Assembly: GCA_004335635.1 (NCBI GenBank)
Contig: QAXH01004224.1
Location: 1 to 26,829, forward strand
Direction: 5' to 3'
Length of the DNA: 26,829 nt
Origin: Chloromonas sp. AAM2
Lineage: Eukaryota > Chlorophyta > Chlorophyceae > Chlamydomonadales > Chlamydomonadaceae
Shown: positions 10,401 through 21,000 of the stretch, one piece after another
How the letters are laid out: every line of letters begins with the position of its first letter
How positions within the stretch are numbered: the first letter of the stretch is position 1
Position numbers and translations under genes: made by a program
The notes under the pieces: model-generated
Databases searched by the model: none
What the model was told of the DNA's origin: nothing
Seen by the model: only the letters and a program-made list of their open reading frames with translations

Positions 10401-13400
10401 CATGCCCGGCCTGGCAGAAGCCAAGGCTTGACACTGGGCTCAAGGGTGGGTTGGGAAGAGGACGCATGCACATGCAAGAGGGAAACAGGCACGTCAGTGG
10501 CCAGGTTCGAGTAGTCACACACAAGCCATGGAGCCGAGATTCAAACCAGACATGCCTGAGGCCATGAATAAGGACTTGCCTGTCTGTCAATACAATAGTT
10601 AGGCCACGAGAACAGATGATGCAGGTTTCAAACATTGATTTCTGGATGGTTACCATTTAGCCAGGACCTGGCTCCAGTCGAGCTCCTGGCCCCATCTCTG
10701 GCCCCAACCCTGACTTTTCAGGGTGCTCTGCTGGTCAAGTCTGTTATTCCTACGCACCTGGAAGGCGGCGTGGACAGCATGTTCAGCTCACTGGTGCCGG
10801 ACTCAGCGGCTAAGGCACTCAGCAGGTAGCACTTGTCACCCATGCAGGGTGCAGTGGATGTGCAGCATCCAGGGGGCTGCTGCCATCCATCAATGGAAAG
10901 CGATTGTTTGAGTGGCTGAGCATGACTTGGCACGTTGGTTGCTTATCATCTGACTGATTCAATGGTTGCATGGTTCGTTTTGACCTGAGCGGGAAGTGCT
11001 AGCTTGACGAGCATCAACTACATAGCGTCAGTTCCAAGTGCCTGTTGAATTGCTCTGCATCGCAGAGCCCTGATGTGTTGTCTGTGTGGTGGTGCTGTTG
11101 CAGGTACAGTGACCTTGTTGACGGGGTCATGCGCACACAGCGTGATGCCCTGGCGTCAGCCACGGACAACGCACGCATCAAACTCAAGGTATGTCCTTGG
11201 CATGCATCAAACTCAAGGTACCTCTTATCCTCTGGCTAAATACATGGCAGGCAAGCAGGTTGGCCTCACTTTGGCATGCGTCACATGCTTTTGGCGATTG
11301 ATTATAACTTGCCCCGCTGTGCCAGACCGCCTTCTTGTCACGTGCTACAGGCTGATTTTTCTTCTTGTTGTGTCCTGTTGCTGGGTTCCTACTGCCAGTG
11401 TGCATGCTGCTTGCTAGCCTGGATCACGTAATCGTGTTCCTGATCGTCAGCTGCCCTGCACCTTGCGGGCTCCTTTCGCTTTCGCTCTCCCAGTTGGTTT
11501 GCCCAACTGGCAGCAAGACGGTTCACCACAGTTGCTCACTGCTGTCTTCACTGCCAGTCACGAGTGGTGTGTCCCTGCTCCTGCAGGAGTGGGAGCTGCC
11601 CGAGACGCTTGAGATGCTTGACCCGCGCAGCACGCCCAACAGCCTGGCGGCCTCCTGTCTGCCACCCGCTCTCCTGGCTGAGCTGGAGGAGGTGCAGGCC
11701 ATAGGGGGGGTCAGCCACTTAACGGGGGTGAGTTGTCGTTGTTTACATCACCTTTGAATAAACCGCAAACAGGGGCCGAGTCAGCAATACAAACTGTATA
11801 CCGGTATGGTGCAGACTAGCTTGGTGTAGAAGGAGCTTCAAGAAACAGGCGTTAATTCGAGTGCTTGAGCTGTTTGTGAGTCATGTGTGTGCGGGTTTCA
11901 ACGCATGAATGTACGCGAGGTTTTGACCCTGTTGTGATCCGCCATGGCCAGGCACGTATACATCCAAGTGCTCCTCGTGAATACTTGTGATTTTGCGTGT
12001 GAACCATGTGTCCTGTTGTGTCGCTTCTGTGTTTCAGATTCTGGCGGAAATAGGTGAAGTGCGTCGCGGCGTGGAGAAGGAGCTGTCAGCAGCGCAGGCA
12101 GCGCTGGAAGCCGATGCATCAGAGGATGGAGAGGTAAAAGAGTAGCAGTTCAATAACGCAGGCATACCCACACCATGCGGTAGGCTAACAGACATGTTCA
12201 CTTGTACACTGTAAGCTTACTGAACTTTCTTTGTAGCCCTGGGCCACTTCTGTGCATGCCTTTGCACCTGGTTCAACATGCATTTGTCTCTTGTGCAGGT
12301 GCGTGCCAAGTACGGTGACAGCCTGCGCCTGCCCGCCTCCGCCTCCGCCAGCAAGCCGTACTGGGACAAGATTGCACAGTACAGGTGAGGCGGCATGCAA
12401 GCCAATGGAGCTGTACTCAGCTTCAATGCCACGCATATGTTCAAGCCAGTCTAGTCCTGTTTCCCTGACCAAGTTCAGCTGCATCTTCTCTTGCATTATA
12501 AACGTCTGCAACGATTAGTGTTTACTTGCAGAATTGTATCCTTCAGGCCGCAACATTGTTTGGCTAGCGCCTGACAAAACATGATCATGGCTGTGCCCTC
12601 TGTGGTCACTGCAGGAAGTCCATGTCTGACGCCGGCAACAGCGACGCGGGCGTCATGTCGCGCCTGGCGGAGCACGACGCCGCCTTCAAGGACTTGGCAG
12701 TGGACGCAGCAGCGCTCAAGATGCCAAGGCTGCAGGTAGGAACCATGCAAATGACCACGTGCGGAATGGGGCCGTGGTTACTCTGCAGCTGGTGAGTTCT
12801 CATCGTCCCAGGACTAGAGCAGACTGCCAGCGCAGCACCTTCATGCAATGGCATAGGTGGTATGTTAAGCTCTGACCAGATTGGCTAGTGGTAAACATGT
12901 GCCGCATGGGTGACGTGTGGGGCTGTGCTGTGCCTCCCGCCGCAGGCTCCTCTGGTGGCTGTGGGCCCGGACGACCCCGCACAGGTGGTGGCGGCACTGA
13001 GGAGGGACCTGGATGCGTTGCAGGTCAGAACTGACAGGCATAGCACACATCTGGTAACAATCTCAGACGAACGCTTTTGAAAACCGACACAATTCCACGC
13101 ATCTGGTGCAGTGTAGAGGTAGAGCTGAGGCAGTGCCGGTTCAAAGGCACAATATCGGCGGTCACTGAATGTTGCGGCAGTTTAGCAGATTCCATACGGA
13201 AACACAGCTGCCACGCAGCTTTAAAGTGGTCGGTTCTGCTCGATGAGATGCCAACGGCCCTGTTGCGTCTCACACTCCCGGTTGCCTTACTTGATTCTCT
13301 TTGTTTTGCCCTTGCCTTGCGCAGTCGTTCGCCAACGAACGCAGCGGCATGGAGGAGGCGCTGCGTGACCTCAAGGCGAAGGACAACATCCTGCCCAAGC

Positions 13401-15912
13401 TTATGACGTGCAATCCACAGGTAATGCGCAAGTGTTTTTTGCCAAGTGTATAGGACAGGCCACCAGGCAGCGGCATTCGCAATGGCCGAAGGCCTTGAAG
13501 GTGTTCAAGAACTTTGAGCCTCTTAACTCATGATGTCTGTCCCATGATCAACCCATGATGAGTCTCGAACCCATAATGAGTCTGCTGTTGAGCGGATGGT
13601 CATCCTGCTCTGACATGTTCTACAGTAGCCACATGATCACCCCTGCCTACAGTACCACAGCCTGACCCTGACGTCATGTTTGCTGGCTGCAGGCACACGA
13701 CGCGCTCTTCACCACAGAGCTGAGCAAGTATGATGCCATCGCTGCGGACATTCGCCGGAACGTTGAGGCTCAGAACGAGGCGTTGGCGCGGGTAGACGCC
13801 AACAACCGCGCATTCCGGCAGGCATTTGACATCGGAGGCTGGCGGACGGCGTGCAATGCAGCGGCAGCGGGCACCAGAGCAGAGGTAAGGGAGGGGAGGA
13901 CCACCGTCTTGAAAGGGTGTTGAAGTTGCTTGGCGGCCAACCACCTGCTCTTTCTTGCTTGGCCAGCAGTGGGCAGAGCGGGAAAGGTCAGCAGAGCTGC
14001 CTGTCTTGCTGATCAGTCAAGGCAATGTTGTTCTGCCCGTTTGAGTGTGCCCCCCTTCAAGCATGCTTTTTGATCAGCGTTTTGGTGCTGTTTCCTGAAG
14101 CAGCCTGCCCATGCTCTGACCCTGGCCCAGTCCCATCTACACCTAGCCCATTTCTGTGTGCACCGCGCCCGTATCGTGCCCCTCAGGTTGCTGCCTTCCG
14201 CGAGCTTCTGGACCACTGCAGCGAGGGCCTGCGGTTCTACCTGGGCATGGCGGAGGTGGTGCGGCGCTGCAGGCAGGAAGCCGAGGACTGGGCGTTCACT
14301 CGCAGGGTGCAGAGGGACGAGGTAAAGATGGTGAGCGACGGGAGAGGGGGTATAGGCAGGTGCACGACAGAGCGTTTTGTGCCCACAATGTGGCTCACTG
14401 ACCGACATTCCGCTTCTGGTCGTCACAGTGGCGCAACACGCTGACTGGGCTTGGTAGCAAAATTGTGGCAGGCATGGCGGTAGGGCAAAAGGTGATGGCA
14501 GGCTGTGAGTTGTGTGCGTTTGTTTGTGTGGTGGAGGCAGGGAAGGGTTTATGTTTATCAGCGTCCCCGTGAAGCTAAGCGCTGTTGGGTGCATTGCTCG
14601 TATTGCGCATGCGGCGCCATGCAGACCCTGCAAAAGCGGTGGTGGTGGTGACTGGGGGGCACCTAGGAACGCTGCTGGGGTGCTGGTGGGTGAGAAACCA
14701 GGGGACAATGCCGAGCGCTTGCGCTCACGTTCTGTCGTCTTTCTTTGCTGCAAATGTGTGTTACTGAAGGGTTCCCTACCCTGCCACCACCACCGCCATT
14801 ATGCAGGCATACTTTTCCAGTGGTTTTAGTTTTCTTAGCTGCCCTTGTGTTTGTCACAGGGCCATTTTGTTGAATCAGTATTGCTGTTCATGACACTGCT
14901 GCACAAATGTGGTGTGTGGCACTGGTGGCGCAGCATACAAACGCGTAGATGCATGCCATGTATGCTGTTGGTGGGTTTGTATGCTGCACCACCAGTGCCA
15001 CACACAACATTTGTGCAGGTATTGTGAACAGCAATAACCAACAAATGACGCGCAGCAGCAACCCCACCATACAAACCCGTGGGTCAAACCTATATAAGGC
15101 ATGTAATGATGACGATGATGATACCACCAACGGCAGTATTTGACATGCTAGTGAGTAAAGGTCTGATGCACAACCTGTGGTGGGTAGATGTGTTACATGA
15201 TCTGTGCTGCTCACAGGATGTGGATCGTCGTAGACGCCACGAGGAGGATGAAACCCTAGCACGGCGCATGGCCATGGCTGGCATAGGCAGTGGCACAGCG
15301 GCACAAGCCACACCATACAACGCATATCCCGCTGCACCGCCTGGCGCAGCCCCACCTCCACCCCCTCTGCCAGCACAGGCGCAGACGTCCTCGTACCAGC
15401 CGCATTCAGCAGGGCCGACGTCCCCACCCCAACTGCCTCCAGCAGCACCCGGACACAACCAATATGGCAGCTACTCGGCAGGTCCACCACCCCCACCCGC
15501 ACCGCCAGGCAGCTTCCCACCAGGTCCCACGCCCGCTCAAGGCAGCCAGCCTGCCCCTCCAGCGCCAGCAGCAGGCAGCTTCTCTGGACCTCCAGCTCCC
15601 AGCGGTTATTCCAACTCGTCCTCCCATGGGCCGCCGCCCCCCCAGCAGCAGTACTATGGTGGGCCGCCGGGCCACTTTGGTGGGCCTCCACCTCTGCAGC
15701 AGCAGCAATACCCGCCACAACAGCACGGTTATGCCCCCCAGCAGCAGTACGCACCGCAGCAGCAACAGCAGCATCAATTTGTACCGCAGGGGTATGGTGC
15801 GCCACCGCCCCCAGGATACCCTTATGGGGCAGCCCCCCCACCCCCAGGGCATTACCCGTATGGTGCACCACCCCCTCCTGGATACCAGCAGCAAGGATAT
15901 GGCTACCAGTAA
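7446..15912 (+). CDS. ALIX: ALIX / BRO1-domain ESCRT accessory protein (19 exons, 950 aa)
   Basis: Exons: 7446-7663, 7952-8192, 8369-8488, 8781-8855, 9200-9328, 9553-9642, 9937-10023, 10319-10381, 10722-10825, 11104-11188, 11587-11727, 12038-12133, 12299-12384, 12615-12735, 12946-13023, 13325-13420, 13693-13884, 14187-14321, 15217-15912. All junctions are GT-AG in phase; total 2853 nt. BRO1 domain about residues 5-375: KRTDTVDLKTPL, then YFRMLTSIENRIPIS, NIHFEKAAVLFNLGA and ERLMLAQAQECVYLKA, the order seen in plant and animal ALIX. V domain about 376-719: LVPDSAAKALSRYSDLVDG, KAKDNILPKLMT and coiled-coil segments. Residues from about 737 are Pro/Gln/Gly/Tyr-rich and all on the last exon. In the family, BRO1 binds ESCRT-III Snf7/CHMP4 and the V domain binds YPXnL motifs, acting in multivesicular-body sorting and membrane scission. 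AAAAATGCC is a good algal start context. Human ALIX has 868 aa. No P(S/T)AP motif is present in the tail. Exon 9 has an alternative in-phase acceptor before 10665. Confidence 0.95.
14879..15036. repeat. Foldback element inside ALIX intron 18
   Basis: A left arm at 14879-14942 (beginning TATTGCTGTTCA, ending GCAGCATACAAAC) is matched in reverse complement by 14975-15036, with one block of differences near the outer end and two single substitutions. The loop is about 32 nt and contains further ATGC-rich short palindromes. It sits in the largest ALIX intron (14322-15216), just before the single exon that encodes the proline-rich tail. It resembles a MITE or a hairpin-RNA precursor. Confidence 0.88.
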
Positions 15913-16223
15913 CTTAAAGGTGTTGAATGCCAGGCTGGATGATTACTCCAGATTTTCACATGACGTGGAAATTGTCTGTTGCCAAATTCGAGTGGCAGTA
16001 AGGGTACACGCGCTGGTACAGGTATTGGGTAACATTACAGCCTTGATTGCAGATCGTGCGCAACATGTATGTGGCGTGGTGTCGGACTTTGCACCAGTTT
16101 CACCTTGATGCCACCTGCATGTTGTGCTGCTTGTACTCTGATATGTTCGTGTTTAATGAGCTGTTGAGTTCTCATTTGTGTTGAGAACAGAGCGGCACCA
16201 ACTCTTCAGGCGCTTCTCAGTTG

Positions 16224-16228
16224 TGTAA
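16224..16228 (+). terminator. Candidate poly(A) signal TGTAA for ALIX
   Basis: TGTAA, the usual polyadenylation signal in Chlamydomonas and Volvox nuclear genes, occurs 312 bp after the ALIX stop codon, a normal 3' UTR length for this group. A five-base match is weak by itself, and no comparable TGTAA was seen in the first 600 bp after the transporter stop or on the minus strand after the MORN3-like stop, so the signal may not be the rule in this organism. Confidence 0.35.
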
Positions 16229-16550
16229 CACAGGATACTGGATGCTGGAAAAACAAGTCTGGCGATTACCTATGTCTGAACACGGGGTTTATGCAGTACC
16301 TGGGCTTGATGTACTTGACGTAAAAGCTGAGGATGGTGGGCACTCACTCATACACATGTTTTTGCTGACACACACCGGTTCCAGCGTCAGTCCCAGGAAT
16401 TGTCCCAGAAATGGCACACTTCTTTTTTTGTAGAAAGGATGCTGAAAGTCATTCAGCTGGAAGTTGGGAGTCAGTTCCCTTGCCATTCCTGCACGTGGCA
16501 TTTCGAACGGATACGGCCATTGGAATGCAGCAGATGAATTTTATTACCAA

Positions 16551-17489
16551 GAGGGAGTGCACACCATGAAGCACGTGCAACGCAAACATCAAGGAATGCA
16601 GTCGACAACAACAAGAACAAGAATAACAGAGCCACGGATGTGGAAAAAAAACTGTGGCACCAGTTACGTCAGTTACCAACAGTTCTGTATATATACTTGT
16701 GGAAAAGGACGAGCAGTCGGCTTGGAAGGGGGTGATGAGCAGACAAAGTTCGAGTGTAGGCCTGATGCTCTGCAGTCCTTGTTTTTTTGATCCAGCAGCA
16801 GCCTGCAGAACCTTCCGCAGACGATGACGATGCAGCTGCTGCTGCCCCGCCCGCGCAACTCGGTTGCAGCTAGGTGAGGCAAAGCGTGGAAAGCAGGGAT
16901 GGATGCAAACAAGCAGAACGGCCTTTTGGAGGTGCAAAGGGGCATGGAAGTAAGCGGGCCTATCAGCCTTTCGATATGTCGACAGCCGCCTGCGCTTTGA
17001 CCGCTGCATTACAGTAGTCACACGTTTTAAACCGTTGACAGGAAGGCATTAGCACTGCAAATTATGGCGAAGACTCCTATGTAAGGATTCAAACAAAGGA
17101 TGTTGCATTTCCTTTTTGCAGTCTTGGCTAACGGAATGCTTTTGGAAGGTGCTTTGTGCCTGTCAACAGTTGACATTGTGAGAGTTGCCATTTCACTAGC
17201 GCTGACACTGACCTTGACCCTGAAAATCTTTCAAATCATGCTCCAACAACCTGCTCAACGTGTTCAAGGGGCAGGGGGGGTGTAAACACCATACTGGGTG
17301 AAGTAGCCAAAGCCTTCTGGCCAGTCCATTTATATGGCTGCCGAAATGCTTTCGGAAGGCGTTCTGTGGGGTGATGGCCACAAGGGCCTTGCTGACACGG
17401 TCAGAATCCCCTTTACTAGGAGGAATTTTTGCAATTTGCGCAATCACTTGATGTTTGCGTTGGACGTGCTTCATGGTGTGCACTCCCTC
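16551..17489. repeat. Inverted pair of a 43-bp dispersed repeat
   Basis: Positions 16551-16593 and 17447-17489 are reverse complements with one mismatch over 43 bp. The 17447 orientation reads TGCTTCATGGTGTGCACTCC in its middle. Part of it recurs in the same orientation at 644-665 with one mismatch. Similarity decays outside the core. The 940-bp interval has no recognisable transposase. This could be a degraded non-autonomous element with inverted ends, or two independent insertions. Confidence 0.7.
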
Positions 17490-18013
17490 TTCGTAACACA
17501 GGTGGATGCAATGCAATGGAAGAGCAACACGGTGTGTTGCAGCACTTCTGTCACTGCCGGGTTTGGATTTTTGGGGTTGAAATCGAATCCGGCTGTCGCC
17601 TGTCGACTCTTTCGACAGCCAGAACAAGGCAGCGAGGCACGCGACAGATCAATGCCCTATTCATCATTCTTGCGCAGGCTCACTGATGAGCGGGCAGGGG
17701 TGCCGGAACAGGAAAAAATGTGTCGCGTTTTGTACGTTTCAGGATTTTTGATTTGCTAGCTCATCCGTGCCATGCACCAGCAGATCTAAACCTTGAACAA
17801 TACAGTGCGACTCAAGTGTTCGTAGCAACGAGGCAATTCCGCGTTCAATTGAGTTCAGGATAGCTACAGCCAGAACCGCTCTGCCGAGCATCGCTGTAAA
17901 CCATCAAAGGGAAAACATCAGCAGTACTGTCAAACTCGACTCAATTCAACAATCCGGACATCGACGATTCGAGGTTCCTGTAACACCCGCCGGGCTGTCG
18001 ATCTCGCCTGCCA

Positions 18014-21000
18014 ATGAGCGATAGTGTGCTGCTTGGAGGCTCAGGTCAGACAGTACTGGTGAGTTGCGAGCGATCCTTATTTTTCCATTACTTGTGCATG
18101 CCCGTTTCGATTCAAGTCCGGCACCGCATGCCAGCAAAGTGTGCACATGCCCGAGGGACACAAGTTTGCATGCAAGAACTGCGCCCTGCGCGAACGGGTG
18201 CGCCACTTGCAGTGCAGCCAGGGCATGAGTGCAGCCAATTTTTGTAATTGGCTTGTGCTTTAATCCACAGCGTGGTGGCGACGCTGGGCGAACCCATCCC
18301 ACAACAGCCACATTTGTCCACGAACTTGACTCACCTTCCTCCATGAACTTGAAGGGCAATGGCCTCCATACCTCCCTGGTCAGGCCCAGCTCAGGAGGTA
18401 CGCACAGGCACTCAGATTGGCTGACCTTGGCACCTTACTGCTCGGTGCAGCAATCGGGCAGCAACTGCTTGGTGCAACAGCCAAGCAAGTCCATCAGAGG
18501 CCACAATGACATGCCATGATCTTCAAAAGGCAAACTGCGTCTACCTGGCCCCAAAGGAGGCTCTCCTTTCCTCAGCGCACTCCGGGCAGCATGCACACCG
18601 CCTCATGCACGACATCAGAACATGCAAAGCATTGAGCCCCAGGTCGTGAATATGTTGCCTGTGTCAGCTATGTAGACAACAACAGCCACTGAACCAGTTG
18701 GCATGCGCAAGCCAGGCTGCACAAGAAGAACGACACAGCCAAGGCCGCCAGGCGCCTCCCGTTGCTAAGCGAACCTCTATCAAGCCCTCAATCCACTGGC
18801 ATCAGGCATGCACTGTTCAATGCAATCAGTACAATTGCCGTGCATGAGCATGAGCATCAAATGCCTCGGCATTGTGTACCTCAGCACCAACCGACACAAT
18901 CAAGCCCGCCAGGCGCTTCCCATTGCTCAACGAACCTCTGTTAGCCATCAAGCCACTGGCATCAGACATGCATTTCCCAATGCATGCAATACAATGGTTG
19001 TACGTCAGCACGAGCATCAGATTTCATACTCGCACGTAAAGGAACAAGCGCCAAACCACACGAGCATGAGCACCAAACGCCTCAGTACTCTGTCCATGAG
19101 CACCCATCGAGATGACGTTCGGTTTGCAGGTGGGGCCTCTTCATCCGCTAGCGAGGGTGGTCGGGCCAGCGAAGATGGCCACTCAGCCATTACAGTGGAC
19201 GGCCCAACTAAGCCAGCCCCAGCAACCAGCCAGCGAGACACACTGATTGCTGGTATATCATACGTACTCAGCTCAGCTGGCCTCATTTTGTTCAACAAGC
19301 ATGCGCTCTCAAGCTTTAATTTCCAGTGCCCCAACTGCCTCTTATTCTTCCACTGCTTTCTGGCTGTGTTGCTGGTCAAGCTATGTCAGGTGAGTTGTAC
19401 TATGTGTCACCATGACTGGCACATGCACAATGTTTGAGCTCACGGTGTGTCCCAAACTCTTTTAGTGGACCAGCACCATACACACTGTACTGTATTTGCT
19501 TATACTTAACACTGGTTTGCTTCAGCACCGTCGGCATGTGTACGGGGTGCATGGCGTGCTTGGGTTCTGGATGGCTGCGCATTCCAGCACATATGACTCA
19601 TGCCTTGACATCAGTCAGTGCCCCTGACGTTCACATGCTAACGCAAGTCATGCTCCTGTTCGTGCCTCAGGCCATGGGTTGGACACGTCAGCCCATAGAG
19701 CCGCTCAAGTGGCGCATTGTGGAGCTCTGGCTGCCCGTCAACCTCATCTTCGTGGGCATGATCGCCACGAGCTTCCTGGCACTGAGACTAGTGGGAGTGG
19801 GTGAGTGGTGACAGGGCCATGCGTATGCCGAGGTGCACAGGCCAGGCCATGGCACTGAACCATGGCACCAGCTGCCATGCACGTACATCATTTGGGGATT
19901 GGTATGCTGAACGCACAAGCAAAGCCCCTCCCTTGGCAGTTTGTGTGGCTGACGCGTGATGCAGATCGTATGCTAGTGCAGCAGTAAATTTGGACGCACC
20001 TCCCTTTCACTTGCAGGCATGTTCACAGTGCTCAAGAACCTGAGCAACCTGCTAGCGATTGGCGGTGACTACTTCTTCTTTGGCCGCACTTACCCGCTCA
20101 CTGTGTGGCTGTGCATCGCCCTGATGCTGGGCTCAGCTCTGGTGGGCGGCATCACAGACGCCAGGTTCAACCTGGCGGGGTACACATGGCAGCTCATCAA
20201 CTGCATCTTCACAAGCGCGTGAGTGCGATGGCATGGTGTGTGGGCTGGTTTTGACATGGTGGAGGTTTGTTCACACGTGAGCACATGTCTGGCTGCACGT
20301 GGGCTGATGCATTGAGGGCGTTGCCAGCTGAGTGGGTTGGCCTGTACTGTGAGTTGGTTGGCCTGTACTGTGAGTTGGTTGGCCTGTACTGTGAGTTGGT
20401 TGGCCTGTACTGTGGGTTGGTTGGCCTGTACTGTGAGTTGGTTGGCCTGTACTGTGAGTTGATTGGCCTGTACTGTGAGTTGGTTGGCCTGTACTGTGAC
20501 CGCGCCCACCTGCCATCAAAGTCCACCTGCTGAGCTGTCATACGTGCGTTCACCTGTGATTGAGGCGTTGCTAGTAGAAGCGGATGACCTTCAGCTGCAA
20601 TGACATGGCCTGTCCGCCTTTCTGGAAGGCCTGTCCGGCGAACGTGGTATTCTGCAAGTACTACCAACTCTACGTTTCCACATGTATGTCAGGCTTCACA
20701 CACAAGCTGCAATTGCATTCGCACTTCCTCTGCCTTCTGTTTCCTCAGTTACGCACTGTACCTGAGTCACGTGATGGTCAAGGTTCAGCAGCACACGTAC
20801 GACAAGCAGCGCATGGGCGAGCTAAGCATGGTCTACTACAACAACGTACTCAGCCTGGCACCCAGTGAGTAGTCATGCATACCATGGGATTAGTCATGCT
20901 GTCCTGATGCATCACACATCATGGGAGTCCGGATGGCGCCGCGGGTGGCCTTACTCTCGCACCGCAGACCCCAGGGGCCAAACCTCTGACCCAGGCGCTG

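Larger units (their letters stand above)
15913..18013. other. Intergenic region between ALIX and the sugar transporter
   Basis: The left part is the probable ALIX 3' untranslated region. The middle (about 16430-17650) carries inverted copies of a dispersed repeat. The longest open frame is 190 codons on the minus strand (16449-17021); it resembles no known protein and overlaps the repeat, so it is not called. The last 300 bp should hold the transporter promoter, but no TATA box or recognised element was found. Confidence 0.5.

Noticed and set aside
10500..10520. tRNA-like TTCGAGT loop (others near 11853, 15988 and 16750)
   Set aside because: No pairing T-stem, anticodon arm or acceptor stem could be found around any of them.
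14013..14753. 246-codon minus-strand open frame
   Set aside because: It runs antisense across ALIX exon 18 and its introns, is low in coding character and matches no family.
15088..15097. TATATAAGG as a TATA box
   Set aside because: It lies inside ALIX intron 18, between exons that must be joined, with no separate gene starting after it.
14888..15871. 327-codon minus-strand open frame
   Set aside because: It is the antisense of the repetitive GC-rich ALIX tail exon plus the intronic foldback.
17946..18359. 137-codon minus-strand open frame
   Set aside because: It is the complement of transporter exons 1 and 2 and the intron between them; the plus strand has the consistent splice sites and phases.
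18640..18700. Possible reverse-transcriptase YVDD-like motif (CVSYVDNN)
   Set aside because: It is a single short match with a stop soon after, no flanking RT motifs, and lies in transporter intron 2.
20267..20533. Protein with GLYCELV heptapeptide repeats
   Set aside because: It is a translation of the intronic 21-bp array; several frames on both strands are open for the same reason.
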